From positions 176,338,704 to 176,402,703 of the forward strand of contig OX336389.2 in assembly GCA_946902985.2 (NCBI GenBank): 64,000 nucleotides of DNA. The letters run 5' to 3'. The notes beneath the pieces are model-generated. The model did no database searches and had not been told where the DNA came from. It saw only the letters and a list, made by a program, of their open reading frames with translations. The DNA comes from Meconema thalassinum. Its lineage: Eukaryota > Arthropoda > Insecta > Orthoptera > Tettigoniidae. Numbering within the stretch: position 1 is the stretch's first letter; each line of letters starts with the position of its first letter. The position numbers were made by a program, and so were the translations under genes. This document shows, in pieces, positions 24,134 through 33,993 of the stretch.

Positions 24134-25121
24134 TCCACTGTAACATGCGCTGGATCTAGTCCAGCGACTGTTCTTTAATATGATTCAATTCTAACCACCA
24201 GGCATGGCATTTCACTTCGAAAATCTCACATGCATTGACCGGGAATCGAGCCTTGGTGAGATGCAAATAGCTTGATCACCACGCCCCTCCCCCCACCCCC
24301 AGCCCTGGATCGAATGTTGAGGAAATGGGTTCAACATGTACATAACGAACAGCGGAGCGTATCACCCACCGTCTGTTGTCACAAGTGGAGTGCAGGTCAT
24401 TCTAATTGTCAACGAACAGGGCCCATTGCGATTTGGGTGCAATCGTGTTGACCGACTGAAAAGTATGAACATTTCATTTACTTAGTCAACACTGAAAAAT
24501 GTCTTCCAAAACGATGGCATAATAATAATAGTGAATACAATAGTAGCCTAAAAGTAGAGCGCATATTTAATATTATCAAGACATAGCTTACATTCTGAGA
24601 TTATGTTCAATGTGGGTCTTCGAACTTTCTATTTGCTCTCCTGAAAAATTCGTTTTATGTGACTCTGATCTTTTCTCCCCAGTGCCCTTCAATTTTCTAA
24701 AAGTATGAGACATTCTGTATATTTTCGTTTACTAGATGTAGACGTAAGCAGTGGCATCCCTTGGAGGGGGGTTACACATATTTTAATTTGTTGGTTTCTA
24801 CTGCCCGATGACTGGGCACAGATTGCGTTATGTACTTTATATTTTCTATGCCAACACAAATAACTTTTTTTTGTAAACAAAAAAGAAAAAACTCTTAGCA
24901 GAGGGCTTCAAGAGAAAAAGAGCCCCCCGCCCCAAAGAAAACCACAAGGCAGTTTTAACCACATGGCATATTTAAAAATATACAATTTTAATGGCAAGAT
25001 TTCTTTGTATTTATGTATGGGAGGAGGAAGTCTATGGAACGCTAGTGACACCACAGATCGTAAGCACATTTACCGTTGAAGTATAGCCTATAGTAACTAC
25101 AGTATATTACGTCATCGGGTT
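24134..25121. other. mostly unrecognised; short shared motif
   Basis: 24190-24300 resembles a worn tRNA-like retroposon in reverse (TTGACCGGGAATCGAGCC). The stretch GGGTGCAATCGTGTTGACCG near 24436 recurs in variant form at 58295 and 59025. The rest is unassigned. Confidence 0.35.
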
Positions 25122-25687
25122 GTATGGAACTGCGCCCAAGCTTCACTAATGACACTGGTCATTAGCATCAAACTTCTAAAAGTGGCAGTGGAACTGCGCC
25201 CATTGAGAGCGGTCAGGTAGGTTCCCTCCCTCCACCCCTCTACCGAATTATGTTGTGTCGAGTGGTGTGAATTTGAAGTGACTCATTTCAAATCGGTTGT
25301 GTCTTGATTGCGAACAAGTCAAAAACCGTCCAGATTGCGAACAACTAAATATACCCTGTCCAAATTGCGGACAAGAGATTAGTGTTGGCCTGGGATACAT
25401 AAAACAGGTACAGTTTTCAAAACAGACTAATATTTAATTTTTGTTCTAGCAATATTAGCATTAACTGGTACATTGGGATGTTTTCGACAACCTAACCATA
25501 TTTTAAAAATAGTTTTGTTATTGCAAATGTTTAATAATCTAGTTTGACATTATGAATCTTGTTTGAGGTAATCTTACCATTTAGAAGATTATTATATTAT
25601 TTTATTGTATAACAAAACTAGAGGGGTAGTTATTTATGGTGGATTAAAGAGAGTTGTATTATTATTATTATTATTAGTAGTAGTAGT

Positions 25688-26018
25688 ATAGCCTCCATGG
25701 CTTAGGCAGCAGCGCGCCGGCCTCTCACCGCTGGGTTCCGTGCTTCAAATCCTTGTCACTCCATGTGAGATTTGTGTTGGGCAAAGCGGAGGCGGGACAG
25801 GTTTTTCTCCGGGTACTCCGGTTTTCCCTGTCATCTTTCATTCCAGCAACACTCTCCAATATCATTTAATTTCATCTGTCATTCATTAATCATTGTCTCA
25901 GAGGAGTGCGACAGGCTTCGGAAGCCGGCACAATGCCTATCCTCACCCCTAGATGGGGGGCTTCATTCATTCCAACCCTGACCCGGTCCAATGACTGGAA
26001 AAAGGCTGTGGATTTTCA
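25688..26018 (+). mobile_element. SINE family D
   Basis: AGCCTCCATGGCTTAGGCAG starts a tRNA-like head. The body has TTTTTCTCCGGGTACTCCGG and GGAGTGCGACAGGCTTCGG, with the CTGTGGATTTTCATT end followed by (ATT)n. Other copies are at 44499, 51830 and 60103. Confidence 0.75.
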
Positions 26019-26039
26019 TTATTATTATTATTATTATTC

Positions 26040-26092
26040 GCCTCTGTGGTGTAGTAGTTAGTGTGATTAGCTGCCACCCCCAGAGGCCCGTA
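26040..26092 (+). mobile_element. SINE family B, head fragment
   Basis: TGTGGTGTAGTAGTTAGTGT and GATTAGCTGCCACCCCCAGA match the family B head; the element is cut before its B-box. Confidence 0.5.
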
Positions 26093-26284
26093 GTACAGCT
26101 GCTTATCGGGACGGGGGACTACCTCTTATTCTCAGCAGTGCAGAAGCTAGTGGTGGGAGACAGTCCGTCACTTCCCCTTAAACCGACCTTGGGCTAACAG
26201 CCGACTTAACTATGGGCGCAATTCAATCGGCCTAATTAAAAGGATCTGGAAATACCACTGATTTTGGGCGCAGTTCCATATCTC

Positions 26285-27070
26285 CCATGTCATCCGTCTT
26301 TGTCTGGTGCATACGATAGGATACCTTAAATAATAAGAGTTTACTCCTTTGACCCCTACACTTCTCCATTGGCCGTAGCCAGGCTTTCTGATCGGCTATC
26401 ATTCAAGCGAATTCTTAGTTCCTACCCTGCATCTAGTTTTGTTATAAAATGGCGTACTAAAAGTATTTTGAGTACAGAGATAGCCTGGCCCCATAGCCTT
26501 GCACTTTAATCTGCTTAATAACTCCGGTCAGTTGAAATTTTCTTCAGCACATCCGAATTGTTACGGTTCATCGGAGCCTTCTTATTGGTTTCGACCGGAT
26601 GCCGCTCTATACCCCACGTGAATTCTCAGGTGAAAATACCAATAGGCAATCACCGGGATTCAAACTTCCACCGTCCGCGTGAAAAGCAAGCAGCGACACC
26701 GCTGCACCTCACAGCCTCTCAACCCTTACACACACACACACACAAATTCACTTATATGTGGAGGCTCGGTAAGAAATGAATGATTTGTAGCTGTCTCGTT
26801 TACGTCATTGTAGGTGTAGATTGAGAAGCGATAATAGTGGCCAGGTTTTGCATCATGAAGCTTGCTAAGTCATCCGACCCTGGACCCTGCACACATTTTA
26901 TCGCGTTATGTCAGCGAGGTAAGTACTTCCTCTTAAACTCCTCACCCCTTAGGACTGTGTTAATAATTTGAAGCCTCGTTTTATTTTACGGTTTCCTTAA
27001 ATACAAATCTTCAAGCCATTCACTCCAGTAGATTTGACGTCAGCCCGTAACAAGCAGACATTTTTTTTTT
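26285..27070. other. no recognised gene
   Basis: 26560-26740 carries a worn tRNA-like retroposon in reverse (CACCGGGATTCAAACTTCCA) next to (CA)n at 26730. The rest is unassigned AT-rich DNA. Confidence 0.35.
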
Positions 27071-27074
27071 TAAT

Positions 27075-27250
27075 ATTGGTTTTAGGTCCCTTCTAACTGC
27101 GACTTTTAGAGACGCCGGGGTGCCAAAATTTTGGCCCGGAGGGTATCTTTAACGTGCCAGTAAATCTCAAATGACAACTGACTTCGCCAGGATTCGATCC
27201 TGCAACCTTGGACACAGCAGGCAAGAACGTCACCACTGCACCACAATAAG
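27075..27250 (-). mobile_element. SINE family F, reverse orientation
   Basis: The minus strand reads GCAGGATCGAATCCTGGCG (B-box region), then TTTACTGGCACGTTAAAGAT, as in the forward copy at 45490-45715. Confidence 0.65.
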
Positions 27251-27510
27251 CAGACAAATACAAACTCATAGTATGCAGAGTGTTTCGAAATTGCCATTAC
27301 AAACTTTGAGGGCTTGTATTGGGGACGAAGACGGTTAAGCTTAGCATAGGAACTTGTGTCCGGTACGTACAGTCTTTCCGCTACCCGCAAAAAACCACTA
27401 CAGCACATGTTCAAATCTCCCGCATTTTCGGCGCCACTGACTAAAGTAGGTACGTACATCATTGACCGATTATATCCCCTACAGGTTTGTTGACATTCCA
27501 TACCTTGTTC

Positions 27511-27623
27511 CACGAAATGTCACGGGTGCCACGTACTTGGTATTCCTTGAAGACGTACTGCACGAGTTCTTAAACGATGTGCCACTGCATGTGGTTTCAG
27601 CACGATGCCGCACCACCTCATTT
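27511..27623 (+). pseudogene. transposase fragment, left half (catalytic region)
   Basis: The frame gives TGATYLVFLEDVLHEFL, then NDVPLH. A shift into MWFQHDAAPPHF follows, the signature around the second catalytic Asp of this transposase class (usually WFQHDGAPPHF). It stops exactly where the inserted element begins in a T-run. The upstream N-terminal domains are absent. Confidence 0.75.
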
Positions 27624-27730
27624 TATCATTTCAAATGATCTTGTCGACTTCATCGTTATGCTTTGGTCTACCGTTATGCGTTACGGTTACGGCGTGTATG
27701 ACGTCATCATGTTGTTCAGTGCATATGCAC

Positions 27731-27849
27731 CGAGTCTGAGTTTACTCCTGGGGTCTGGCGTTATGCGATGCAGAGACGGCGAGTGCGTGATGTCATGCAG
27801 AAGAGTGCACCTCCCGCTCTCTGTTCCCCGTGTGGGAAGTCTAAGTTAA
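27731..27849 (+). repeat. first unit of the 136-bp array, left of piggyBac
   Basis: GAGTCTGAGTTTACTCCTGG through GGGAAGTCTAAGTTAA matches the array units at 29642 onward. The unit ends in the TTAA (27846-27849) used by the piggyBac insertion. Confidence 0.85.
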
Positions 27850-28263
27850 CCCGTAGAGCGGGGCTCGCGGCTCCATCCGCGATTGCAGCTTTGCACTTGG
27901 ATGGGTGTCGCGTCTCCAGACGCAGGACGGGTTTTATTTTTTTTCTTGCCTTTAAAATTACGCACCAGGCTTGAGACTTTCCTCACAGGCTCTGGGAGGT
28001 GCTGCCATCTCTACGATATTTTTTGAACTACGTAGCTACTATGGTTTTATGATAGGGAATCCCCTTGCTATTTGGTACGTATTTGCTCAATGCAATAACC
28101 GCTCAAATGCCGCGTCACACTCAACTCGAGCGCCGTGCGTCTTTAGTAGCCCGTCTTGTTCGTACACGGTACTAAGTTCGCCAGATACAGAAGCTTTGAT
28201 GTGTTCCTATTGTGGTTTTTAGAATGTTTTAGAGATTTATTTTGTTTTATATTGTACTACAGT

Positions 28264-28686
28264 ATGTCTAAACGTTCGAGAGATATTCCGAGTGAATGTG
28301 TTATTCGTGATATGCTCGAACATAGCGATGATGATAGTTGTAGTGAGTCCAGTTCAGAAAGTGACGAAGAAACTCCGTTATTAGTAAATACTCCAGGGAC
28401 TAGTAATTTTAGTGGGGTTTCAAGACACAGTGTATCGGTACGGAGTTCGAGTTCTAGTGACAGCAGTGACACTGAAATCGCGAATGATGGTAATCCTGCT
28501 GTACACGGTGAATGGGACGTACGGGGTTGTAGGCGGGGAAGATTTCCAGCTAATTACAATGCTGGAATACAGGGTGAACTTTTAGATAAGAAGGACCCGG
28601 AAGAAATTTTCGATTTTTTTATAGACGACGGATTTTGTGAGCTTATTGCACAGCAAGAGATGTATTGTATGCAAAGCAAACAATAA
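28264..28686 (+). pseudogene. piggyBac transposase N-terminal part
   Basis: The frame starts MSKRSRDIPSECVIRDMLEH and runs through an acidic Ser/Glu/Asp-rich stretch typical of piggyBac transposase N-termini. It then has FDFFIDDGFCELIAQQ, the start of the DDE_Tnp_1_7 domain, and ends at a TAA. Relatives are around 550-600 aa; this is 140 aa. All three catalytic Asp residues of the family lie in the deleted portion. I chose the internal ATG at 28264 because the upstream in-frame residues do not look like the family. Confidence 0.75.
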
Positions 28687-28693
28687 AAGAAAG

Positions 28694-28777
28694 GAGACAC
28701 AGCACTGCTGCAAAATGTGCGATGTAGCACTGTGCCCAGCTCCTTGCTTTGGAATGTATCACACCGCAAAAAATTGA
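28694..28777 (+). pseudogene. piggyBac C-terminal Cys-rich domain remnant
   Basis: The frame reads HCCKMCDVALCPAPCFGMYH and ends AKN stop. The CCxxC, CPxxC and YH pattern is the zinc-binding Cys-rich domain that binds the piggyBac ends. It begins eight bases after the N-terminal frame stops and is in a different frame. The deletion joins the two terminal parts of the gene. Confidence 0.75.
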
Positions 28778-29039
28778 ACTGGCAGGTGTCCATTCCTCGT
28801 GTATTGTAAATAGTGATTATCATTGTTGTGTAAATTCGTGTGTGTGTATATAATAAATAGAGAAAACCTCTGAATGGAATAATTAGTGGCTCGGCAGTTG
28901 CATATTCACAACACGAGAAGAAAGTACATATTAGGTGAGTACATTGTTATCAGGTCATTATCGTATTCTTCAATAGTGTAATTATAGTGTGAAATATATT
29001 TATAGCGCTTGTGGGACTACATCTATCTTTTATTATCGA

Positions 29040-29312
29040 CAGCAGTGTCTGTGCTCGCTAAAGCGTAGCGTTAGGTCGTAGGGCCCAGCTATCTCCTGAC
29101 TCGACATATGCGTGGGTTCAAGCCCCTCCATCGGCCGTCCTTGAAATGGTTTGCCGTGGTTTTCCCATTTTCAACACCAGGCAAATGCTGGGGCATTACC
29201 TCCTGACTGGCCACGGCCTCTTCCTACCACATCCTTGCCCATCCCGACGCGTAGGTTGCCCACGGGCGTCGACTAGAAAGACCTGCACCAGGCCTCTCAG
29301 GAGGTCACTCCA
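29040..29312 (+). mobile_element. SINE family A inside the piggyBac relic
   Basis: CAGTGTCTGTGCTCGCTAAA starts the tRNA-like head, GTGGGTTCAAGCCCCTCC is the B-box region, and the core TTGCCGTGGTTTTCCCATTT follows. It ends at the GACCTGCACCAGGCCTCTCA terminus shared with the reverse copy at 72. Confidence 0.7.
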
Positions 29313-29641
29313 AAAAATCCGATCTTATTGGATACGTAAATACTTATTGCTAACGTACAAGTTTCGGAAAGTAACGATTACAATGCTCATCAGTGAAAAA
29401 ATAGTAATATGAGACTTATGCCTTTGTTGCACTAAGATATGATTCGCTTAAAAATCATTCTATTTCGTAAATATTCGTTGCAGTATTGAAATTAATGTGT
29501 CTTCTTGTCAAAATATACATGCAATACTAAACAGATACATGTCGAGCTGCGTAAATCCAATTATTTAAACATTTAAAAAAATATGAAAACCTCTCCCCAC
29601 CGTAGTGGTCATGTGGAAGAATTCGCTCCCCACTTAACGGG

Positions 29642-30597
29642 TTAAAGGGTAAAGGAGTCTGTTGAGTCTGAGTTTACTCCTGGGGTCTGGCGTTATGCGA
29701 TACGGAGACGGCGAGTGCGTGACGTCATGCAGCAGAGTGCACCTTCCGCTCTCCATTCCCCGCGTGGGAAGTCTAAGTTAAAGGGTAAAGGAGTCTGTTG
29801 AGTCTGAGTTTACTCCTGGGGTCTGGCGTTATGCGATACGGAGACGGCGAGTGCGTGACGTCATGCAGCAGAGTGCACCTTCCGCTCTCTGTTCCCCGCG
29901 TGGGAAGTCTAAGTTAAAGGGTAAAGGAGTCTGTTGAGTCTGAGTTTACTCCTGGGGTCTGGCGTTATGCGATACGGAGACGGCGAGTGCGTGACGTCAT
30001 GCAGCAGAGTGCACCTTCCGCTCTCCATTCCCCGCGTGGGAAGTCTAAGTTAAAGGGTAAAGGAGTCTGTTGAGTCTGAGTTTACTCCTGGGGTCTGGCG
30101 TTATGCGATGCAGAGACGGCGAGTGCGTGATGTCATGCAGAAGAGTGCACCTCCCGCTCTCTGTTCCCCGCGTGGGAAGTCTAAGTTAAAGGGTAAAGGA
30201 GTCTGTTGAGTCTGAGTTTACTCCTGGGGTCTGGCGTTATGCGATGCAGAGACGGCGAGTGCGTGATGTCATGCAGAAGAGTGCACCTCCCGCTCTCTGT
30301 TCCCCGCGTGGGAAGTCTAAGTTAAAGGGTAAAGGAGTCTGTTGAGTCTGAGTTTACTCCTGGGGTCTGGCGTTATGCGATGCAGAGACGGCGAGTGCGT
30401 GATGTCATGCAGCAGAGTGCACCTCCCGCTCTCTGTTCCCCGCGTGGGAAGTCTAAGTTAAAGGGTAAAGGAGTCTGTTGAGTCTGAGTTTACTCCTGGG
30501 GTCTGGCGTTATGCGATACGGAGACGGCGAGTGCGTGACGTCATGCAGCAGAGTGCACCTTCCGCTCTCCGTTCCCCGCGCGGGAAGCCTAAGTTAA
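29642..30597 (+). repeat. 136-bp tandem array, seven units
   Basis: TTAA-phased units start at 29642, 29778, 29914, 30050, 30186, 30322, 30458 and 30594. Each carries GTCTGGCGTTATGCGATRC and GTGCGTGAYGTCATGCAG. Two unit subtypes interleave (TACGGAGACGG with CTTCCGCTC, and TGCAGAGACGG with CTCCCGCTC), and intermediates suggest unequal exchange. Confidence 0.92.
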
Positions 30598-30713
30598 TGG
30601 GTAATGGAGTCTGTTGAAAGAGTCCTGAGCCTTTCTAACATGTGTAGCATTTGTAGTATGCGTCATTTGAAATGATATAAAGTCAGTCCCTCAGACTGAC
30701 TGTATCTTTTTTT

Positions 30714-30990
30714 CACTTGCGGTCCGATACCATCTGCACCACAGACTTGGGCAACAGTGGATAGGTCTTGGTGGCCCGATTGCTTGGCCTACACGTTCAA
30801 CCGACTTGACACCACTAAACTACTACCTGTGGGGGTCACATGGAAACTTAGATTTACGAGACCCCTGTGGAATCCCAGGAAGACCTACTGCGGCGGATGT
30901 TGGAGGACCAGGGATTGCTGATCGGGTGCACTAGAACATGGTACGAAGATACCGTGTCTGTGTTGACGTCGGCGGTCGACACATCTAGCC
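30714..30990 (+). pseudogene. transposase fragment, right half
   Basis: The reading resumes as LAVRYHLHHRLGQQWIG, then GGPIAWPTRSTDLTPLNYYL, the region around the third catalytic residue (PRSPDLTPLD in relatives, so the acidic residue is Asn here). A shifted frame gives YETPVESQEDLLRRML, and another gives RRYRVCVDVGGRHI followed by the stop. The C-terminal half is complete in outline but carries at least two frameshifts and an internal stop. Confidence 0.75.
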
Positions 30991-31209
30991 CCACCTGTAA
31001 TTGGACCCAGACAACAAGCAACAGGAGTCGGACAGAGCGCCGAAAATGTGGGAGATTTGAACATATGCTGTAGTGGTTTTGTTTTTGCGGGTAGCGGGAA
31101 GACTGTACGTTTCCTGACACAAGTTCCTATGCTAAACTTAACCGTCTTGGTCCCTACTACAAGCCCCCAAAGTTTGTAATGGCAATTTAGAAACACCTTG
31201 TATATGGTC

Positions 31210-31560
31210 ATCGTTCACCTTATCCGGGATAAATAGCAAGTTTGAGCCAAAAATTCAGATAATAAGCGTACTTTGTTTATAGAGATACAGTAGTTTTAAA
31301 TCTCAATGAAAATTCACCTCACTATCTGTCTTGCAATTTTTTTTGTTTCCATTCTTCCTTTCATGATCGTCACACGCGATCTGAATCTATTATTGAAATT
31401 CCTCTGCATCATTCATCAGCCTTCAGTAACTCTTTCATCGTGTTGGGAACTAGAATTTGGAATAATTGTCCCTAACAGCTTTCTAATGTGCTTGTAAAGA
31501 TTTTATCTTGAATTCTTAAGCCAACTGGAGTAATTGTGTATGAATGTGCGAGGAGGGTGA
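31210..31560. other. no recognised feature
   Basis: AT-rich DNA between two TIR elements. Only a short ORF is present (31306-31497, 63 aa, plus strand), beginning with a hydrophobic stretch I cannot place. Confidence 0.35.
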
Positions 31561-32501
31561 CTATAGTTAGAGCCCTGCGCGGATAGACAAAACGTTATCC
31601 ACATCTGCCCCGCATCCGCACGGCTGTTATCCGCATCCGCCCCGCATCCGCACGACTGTTATCCGCATCCGCCCCACATCCACGCGACTTATATCCGCAA
31701 GTTTGTTATCCGAATCTACTGGCATTACAATAATATTTGCAGGGTAATCATGCGCATGGGTTGGAAAATTATGCGCATGGGATGAGTTTTGGAAAGCCAT
31801 ACTAATGTTGAAACTTCTCCCCACTTCCCTTATTTTCCTCCCATCATCCCTAATTGCACGTAGAGCTTTCTGCACATTTTCTGCTGAGTAGGAGTTTTTC
31901 TCCGTTTTCCGCGTATAATTTATTGGCATCTGGAGAACAAACACGAAATGTTTTGCCATTAATGTCGCGTTTTATTTACTTGTATCATATTATATGTTCT
32001 GCGACCCATTACCCCCACTCTGCTTTTAAAACGTAACTCACTGGATCCCGGTAAAGTAATCTATTATATTGAAAAATAAATACACGAAAACCACGGCAAA
32101 AACTGCATTTAATTTTAAATAATAATTGAATCACAACTGCAGGCTTACCTTCTTATTTTCTGGCTACAGTAAATAATATGCAACGTGTTAAGTATCCAAG
32201 ACTCACGGTTATCAGATCACATAGCAACTGGCGTCATGCTGACTGTCCCTATCTGATAGGTACGATGACAGCTTGAGGGTAGCAGGGAACTGAGTTGCTA
32301 GTTATACTACCAACTCGAAAAACATAGTGCGCACAATTACCCAACTTTCCCCATGATATTCAACAAAGTTCGGATTGTATTCTAAAAACTATTCGCAATT
32401 TACTCCAAACATTATCCGCAGCTTATCCGCTATCCGCAAAGCCATGCAAAGTATATCCACATGGCGAAAAATGTTGCGGATATCCGCGGGTTTAACTATA
32501 G
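31561..32501. mobile_element. TIR element with ATCCGC-rich ends
   Basis: CTATAGTTAGAGCCCTGCGC at the left is mirrored imperfectly by the reverse complement of the right end (CTATAGTTAAACCCGCGGAT). The left end carries ~33-bp repeats of TTATCCGCATCCGCCCCGCA (31597-31690), and the right end has TTATCCGCTATCCGC. It encloses an HTH_psq-like fragment. The superfamily is unresolved. Confidence 0.5.
31801..31929 (-). pseudogene. HTH_psq-like N-terminal fragment
   Basis: On the minus strand the frame from an ATG at 31929 reads MPINYTRKTEKNSYSAENVQ, then KALRAIRDDGRKIREVGRSF and NIS. This fits the Psq/CENP-B-type DNA-binding N-terminus of pogo-class and Jerky-type transposases (MPRxYxRKTxRxSW, ending in AAxxFxVxxS). 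The sequence then runs into the repeat-rich TIR region, so the catalytic domain is absent. Confidence 0.55.
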
Positions 32502-32577
32502 AAAAACTTTGTCCTTTTTATTATGTACAGTATATTTTATATACAGAGGTGTGGAAATGATTAGTCTTGGTTGGTTG

Positions 32578-32700
32578 GTTCCTAAGTTTAGGGGCTGCGA
32601 CAACGCGGTCATGTAGCCCCGAGTAGTTTGGGTGTGTGTAGAATCTATTTGATAACCGGTGTTAATTGTGATGACTGTATTAGTGTGTGTTATCTGTTTT
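32578..32700 (-). mobile_element. SINE family C tail, reverse
   Basis: GGGGCTGCGACAACGCGGTC and TTTGATAACCGGTGTTAATT are the inverse of the family C tail; the head and core are missing. Confidence 0.55.
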
Positions 32701-33009
32701 CTAATTCAAGTAAGGACTGCAGACTTTTGGATTTTTTTAATAGTTCCTACTTTTGCCGCCAAACGCCACCGTCAACTACTACTAGTTCAGAACTCAGCTA
32801 CCAGACGCCACCGCAGTCGGCTCTTGGCAACGAACGTAGAAACCTAAGAGCGTTGTTTACATTCTTAACCTATACAATTTAGCTTCACACAGGTGTAATT
32901 AGTGGAAGGTTCTTTAACATGCCATTAATCGATGACATGGGAAATCATTAGACTAAAAATGAATTTGAATCGGTCACAATTTCTCATTCAAAATCATTTT
33001 ATTTTATGT
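32701..33009. other. no recognised feature
   Basis: AT-rich stretch with a short CCGCC/ACGCCACCG-rich patch at 32755-32820 (RCCAMCGCCACCGTCAAC-type). No gene was recognised. Confidence 0.35.
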
Positions 33010-33185
33010 ATATTACCCCACTTCCCGGTCACGAAAACTAAGATTAACGACCGAGGGGACCCGACGCGCTGACCACGCGTCACCCCAATGTCTGCAGGCC
33101 ATATGGCTGGGCAGCGGTCGCTTGGTAGGCCTAGGCCCTTCGCGGGCTGTAGTGCTAGGGGATATATTACCCTACTTAGTGCTAT
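33010..33185 (-). mobile_element. SINE, GCGAAGGGCCTAGGCCTACC type
   Basis: The minus strand reads GCGAAGGGCCTAGGCCTACC, then GACCGCTGCCCAGCC, GCGTGGTCAGCGCGTCGGGT and a CCTCGGTCGTTAATCTTAG end. I recall a widespread insect tRNA-derived retroposon with this order. No second copy is in the window. Confidence 0.5.
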
Positions 33186-33212
33186 TTTCTCCCACAAGGA
33201 CTTCGAAATTTT

Positions 33213-33989
33213 ATCATTTGAAATGATTTAGTCGACTTTGTCGTTACGTTACGGCAACGTCACGAAATGTACCGAGAATGCACTGAGGTGTGTGGCGTCA
33301 TAGTACCGCTTGGTGCATCTGTACTGAGTTCACTGGTGAGCTCTGGCGTTACGTTACGGCAACGTCACGAAATGTACCCAGAATGCACTGAGGTGTGTGG
33401 CGTCATAGTACCGCTTGGTGCATCTGTACTGAGTTCACTGGTGAGCTATGGCGTTACGTTACGGCAACGTCACGAAATGTACCGAGAACGCACTGAGGTG
33501 TGTGGCGTCATAGTACCGCTTGGAGCATCTGTACTGAGTTCACTGGTGAGCTCTGGCGTTACGTTACGGCAACGTCACGAAATGTACCGAGAATGCACTG
33601 AGGTGTGTGACGTCATAGTACCGCTTGGTGCATCTGTACTGAGTTCACTGGTGAGCTCTGGCGTTACGTTACGGCAACGCCACGAAATGTACCGAGAACG
33701 CACTGAGGTGTGTGACGTCATAGTACCGCTTGGTGCATGTGTACTGAGTTCACTGGTGAGCTCTGGCGTTGCGAGACGGCAACGACACGGCGTGACGTCA
33801 TCCAGCCAGCTCCCTCCTTTCAACGCGATGACTTGTAACTTTCTAGCGTTCTGATTGTTTCTTGATCATCTAACATGTCAAGAGTCTTTGGCTTCGAGCG
33901 AAGCGAGACGCCTGCAGCCATTTTAGAATTTTTCAGCATTTGTAGCATTTAAAATGATAAGAAGTCCAATCTTTCAGACTGAATGTCTC
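33213..33989 (+). mobile_element. HINE-like element, copy 2 (105-bp array)
   Basis: It starts ATCATTTGAAATGATTTAGT after TTTT and ends GCATTTAAAATGATAAGAAG, a degraded stem-loop (AGTCCAATCTTTCAGACTGA) and TGTCTCTTTT. The ends match copy 1, but the central array has a different unit. Confidence 0.65.
33251..33775 (+). repeat. 105-bp tandem array, five units
   Basis: ACGGCAACG recurs at 33251, 33356, 33461, 33566, 33671 and 33776. Units carry GCACTGAGGTGTGTGRCGTC and GAGTTCACTGGTGAGCTCTG. Parts (CTGAGTTYACT, TCTGGCGTTA, GACGTCAT) are shared with the 136-bp unit. The period is divisible by three, so a 195-aa frame stays open by chance. Confidence 0.92.
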
Positions 33990-33993
33990 TTTT

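Larger units (their letters stand above)
25123..26281. mobile_element. possible TIR element with doubled termini
   Basis: ATGGAACTGCGCCCAA at 25124 is mirrored exactly at 26264-26279. A second inner pair, GGAACTGCGCCCATTGAG at 25190 and the reverse of GGGCGCAATTC at 26215, suggests a related element nested within. Internal GATTGCGAACAA-type repeats lie at 25305-25375. The element contains a family D SINE. Confidence 0.5.
27850..29641 (+). mobile_element. piggyBac-superfamily relic, 1,792 bp
   Basis: TTAA occurs at 27846-27849 and 29642-29645. The element starts CCCGTAGAGCGGGGC and ends with the reverse complement of CCCGTTAAGTGGGG. Removing it together with one TTAA restores an uninterrupted 136-bp array, so both ends are exact. 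It encodes the N-terminus and the very C-terminus of a transposase; the catalytic middle is deleted. A family A SINE is inserted near its 3' end. Confidence 0.88.
27625..30706 (+). mobile_element. HINE-like element, copy 1 (136-bp array), hosting piggyBac
   Basis: It starts ATCATTTCAAATGATC after TTTT, and near its 3' end has TCATTTGAAATGATAT, a stem-loop AGTCAGTC-CCTCA-GACTGACT and a TATCTTTTTTT end. The order 5' subterminal palindrome, minisatellite, 3' subterminal palindrome, stem-loop, T-rich end without target duplication is what is described for Helentron-derived HINEs. The class is an inference. Copies 2 and 3 are at 33213 and 35958. Confidence 0.65.
27274..31200 (+). mobile_element. 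Tc1/mariner-superfamily relic with long TIRs, multiply interrupted
   Basis: Terminal inverted repeats of about 160 bp (27276-27435 and 31037-31200) share GTGTTTCKAAATTGCC and CATTACAAACTTTG, and a TA lies at each outer edge. Between them are two halves of an IS630/Tc1-mariner-type transposase. The 5' third of the gene was already lost: the left TIR runs directly into the catalytic region. The transposase is split by the array-bearing element at 27625-30706. Confidence 0.8.

Noticed and set aside
29642..30597. CRISPR-like or satellite-centromere array
   Set aside because: Units are contiguous with no unique spacers, only seven are present, and they lie inside a mobile element.
33267..33854. 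195-aa open frame
   Set aside because: It is five copies of a 105-bp repeat; the period is a multiple of three, so the frame stays open by arithmetic. The peptide has no family resemblance and a similar minus-strand frame exists.
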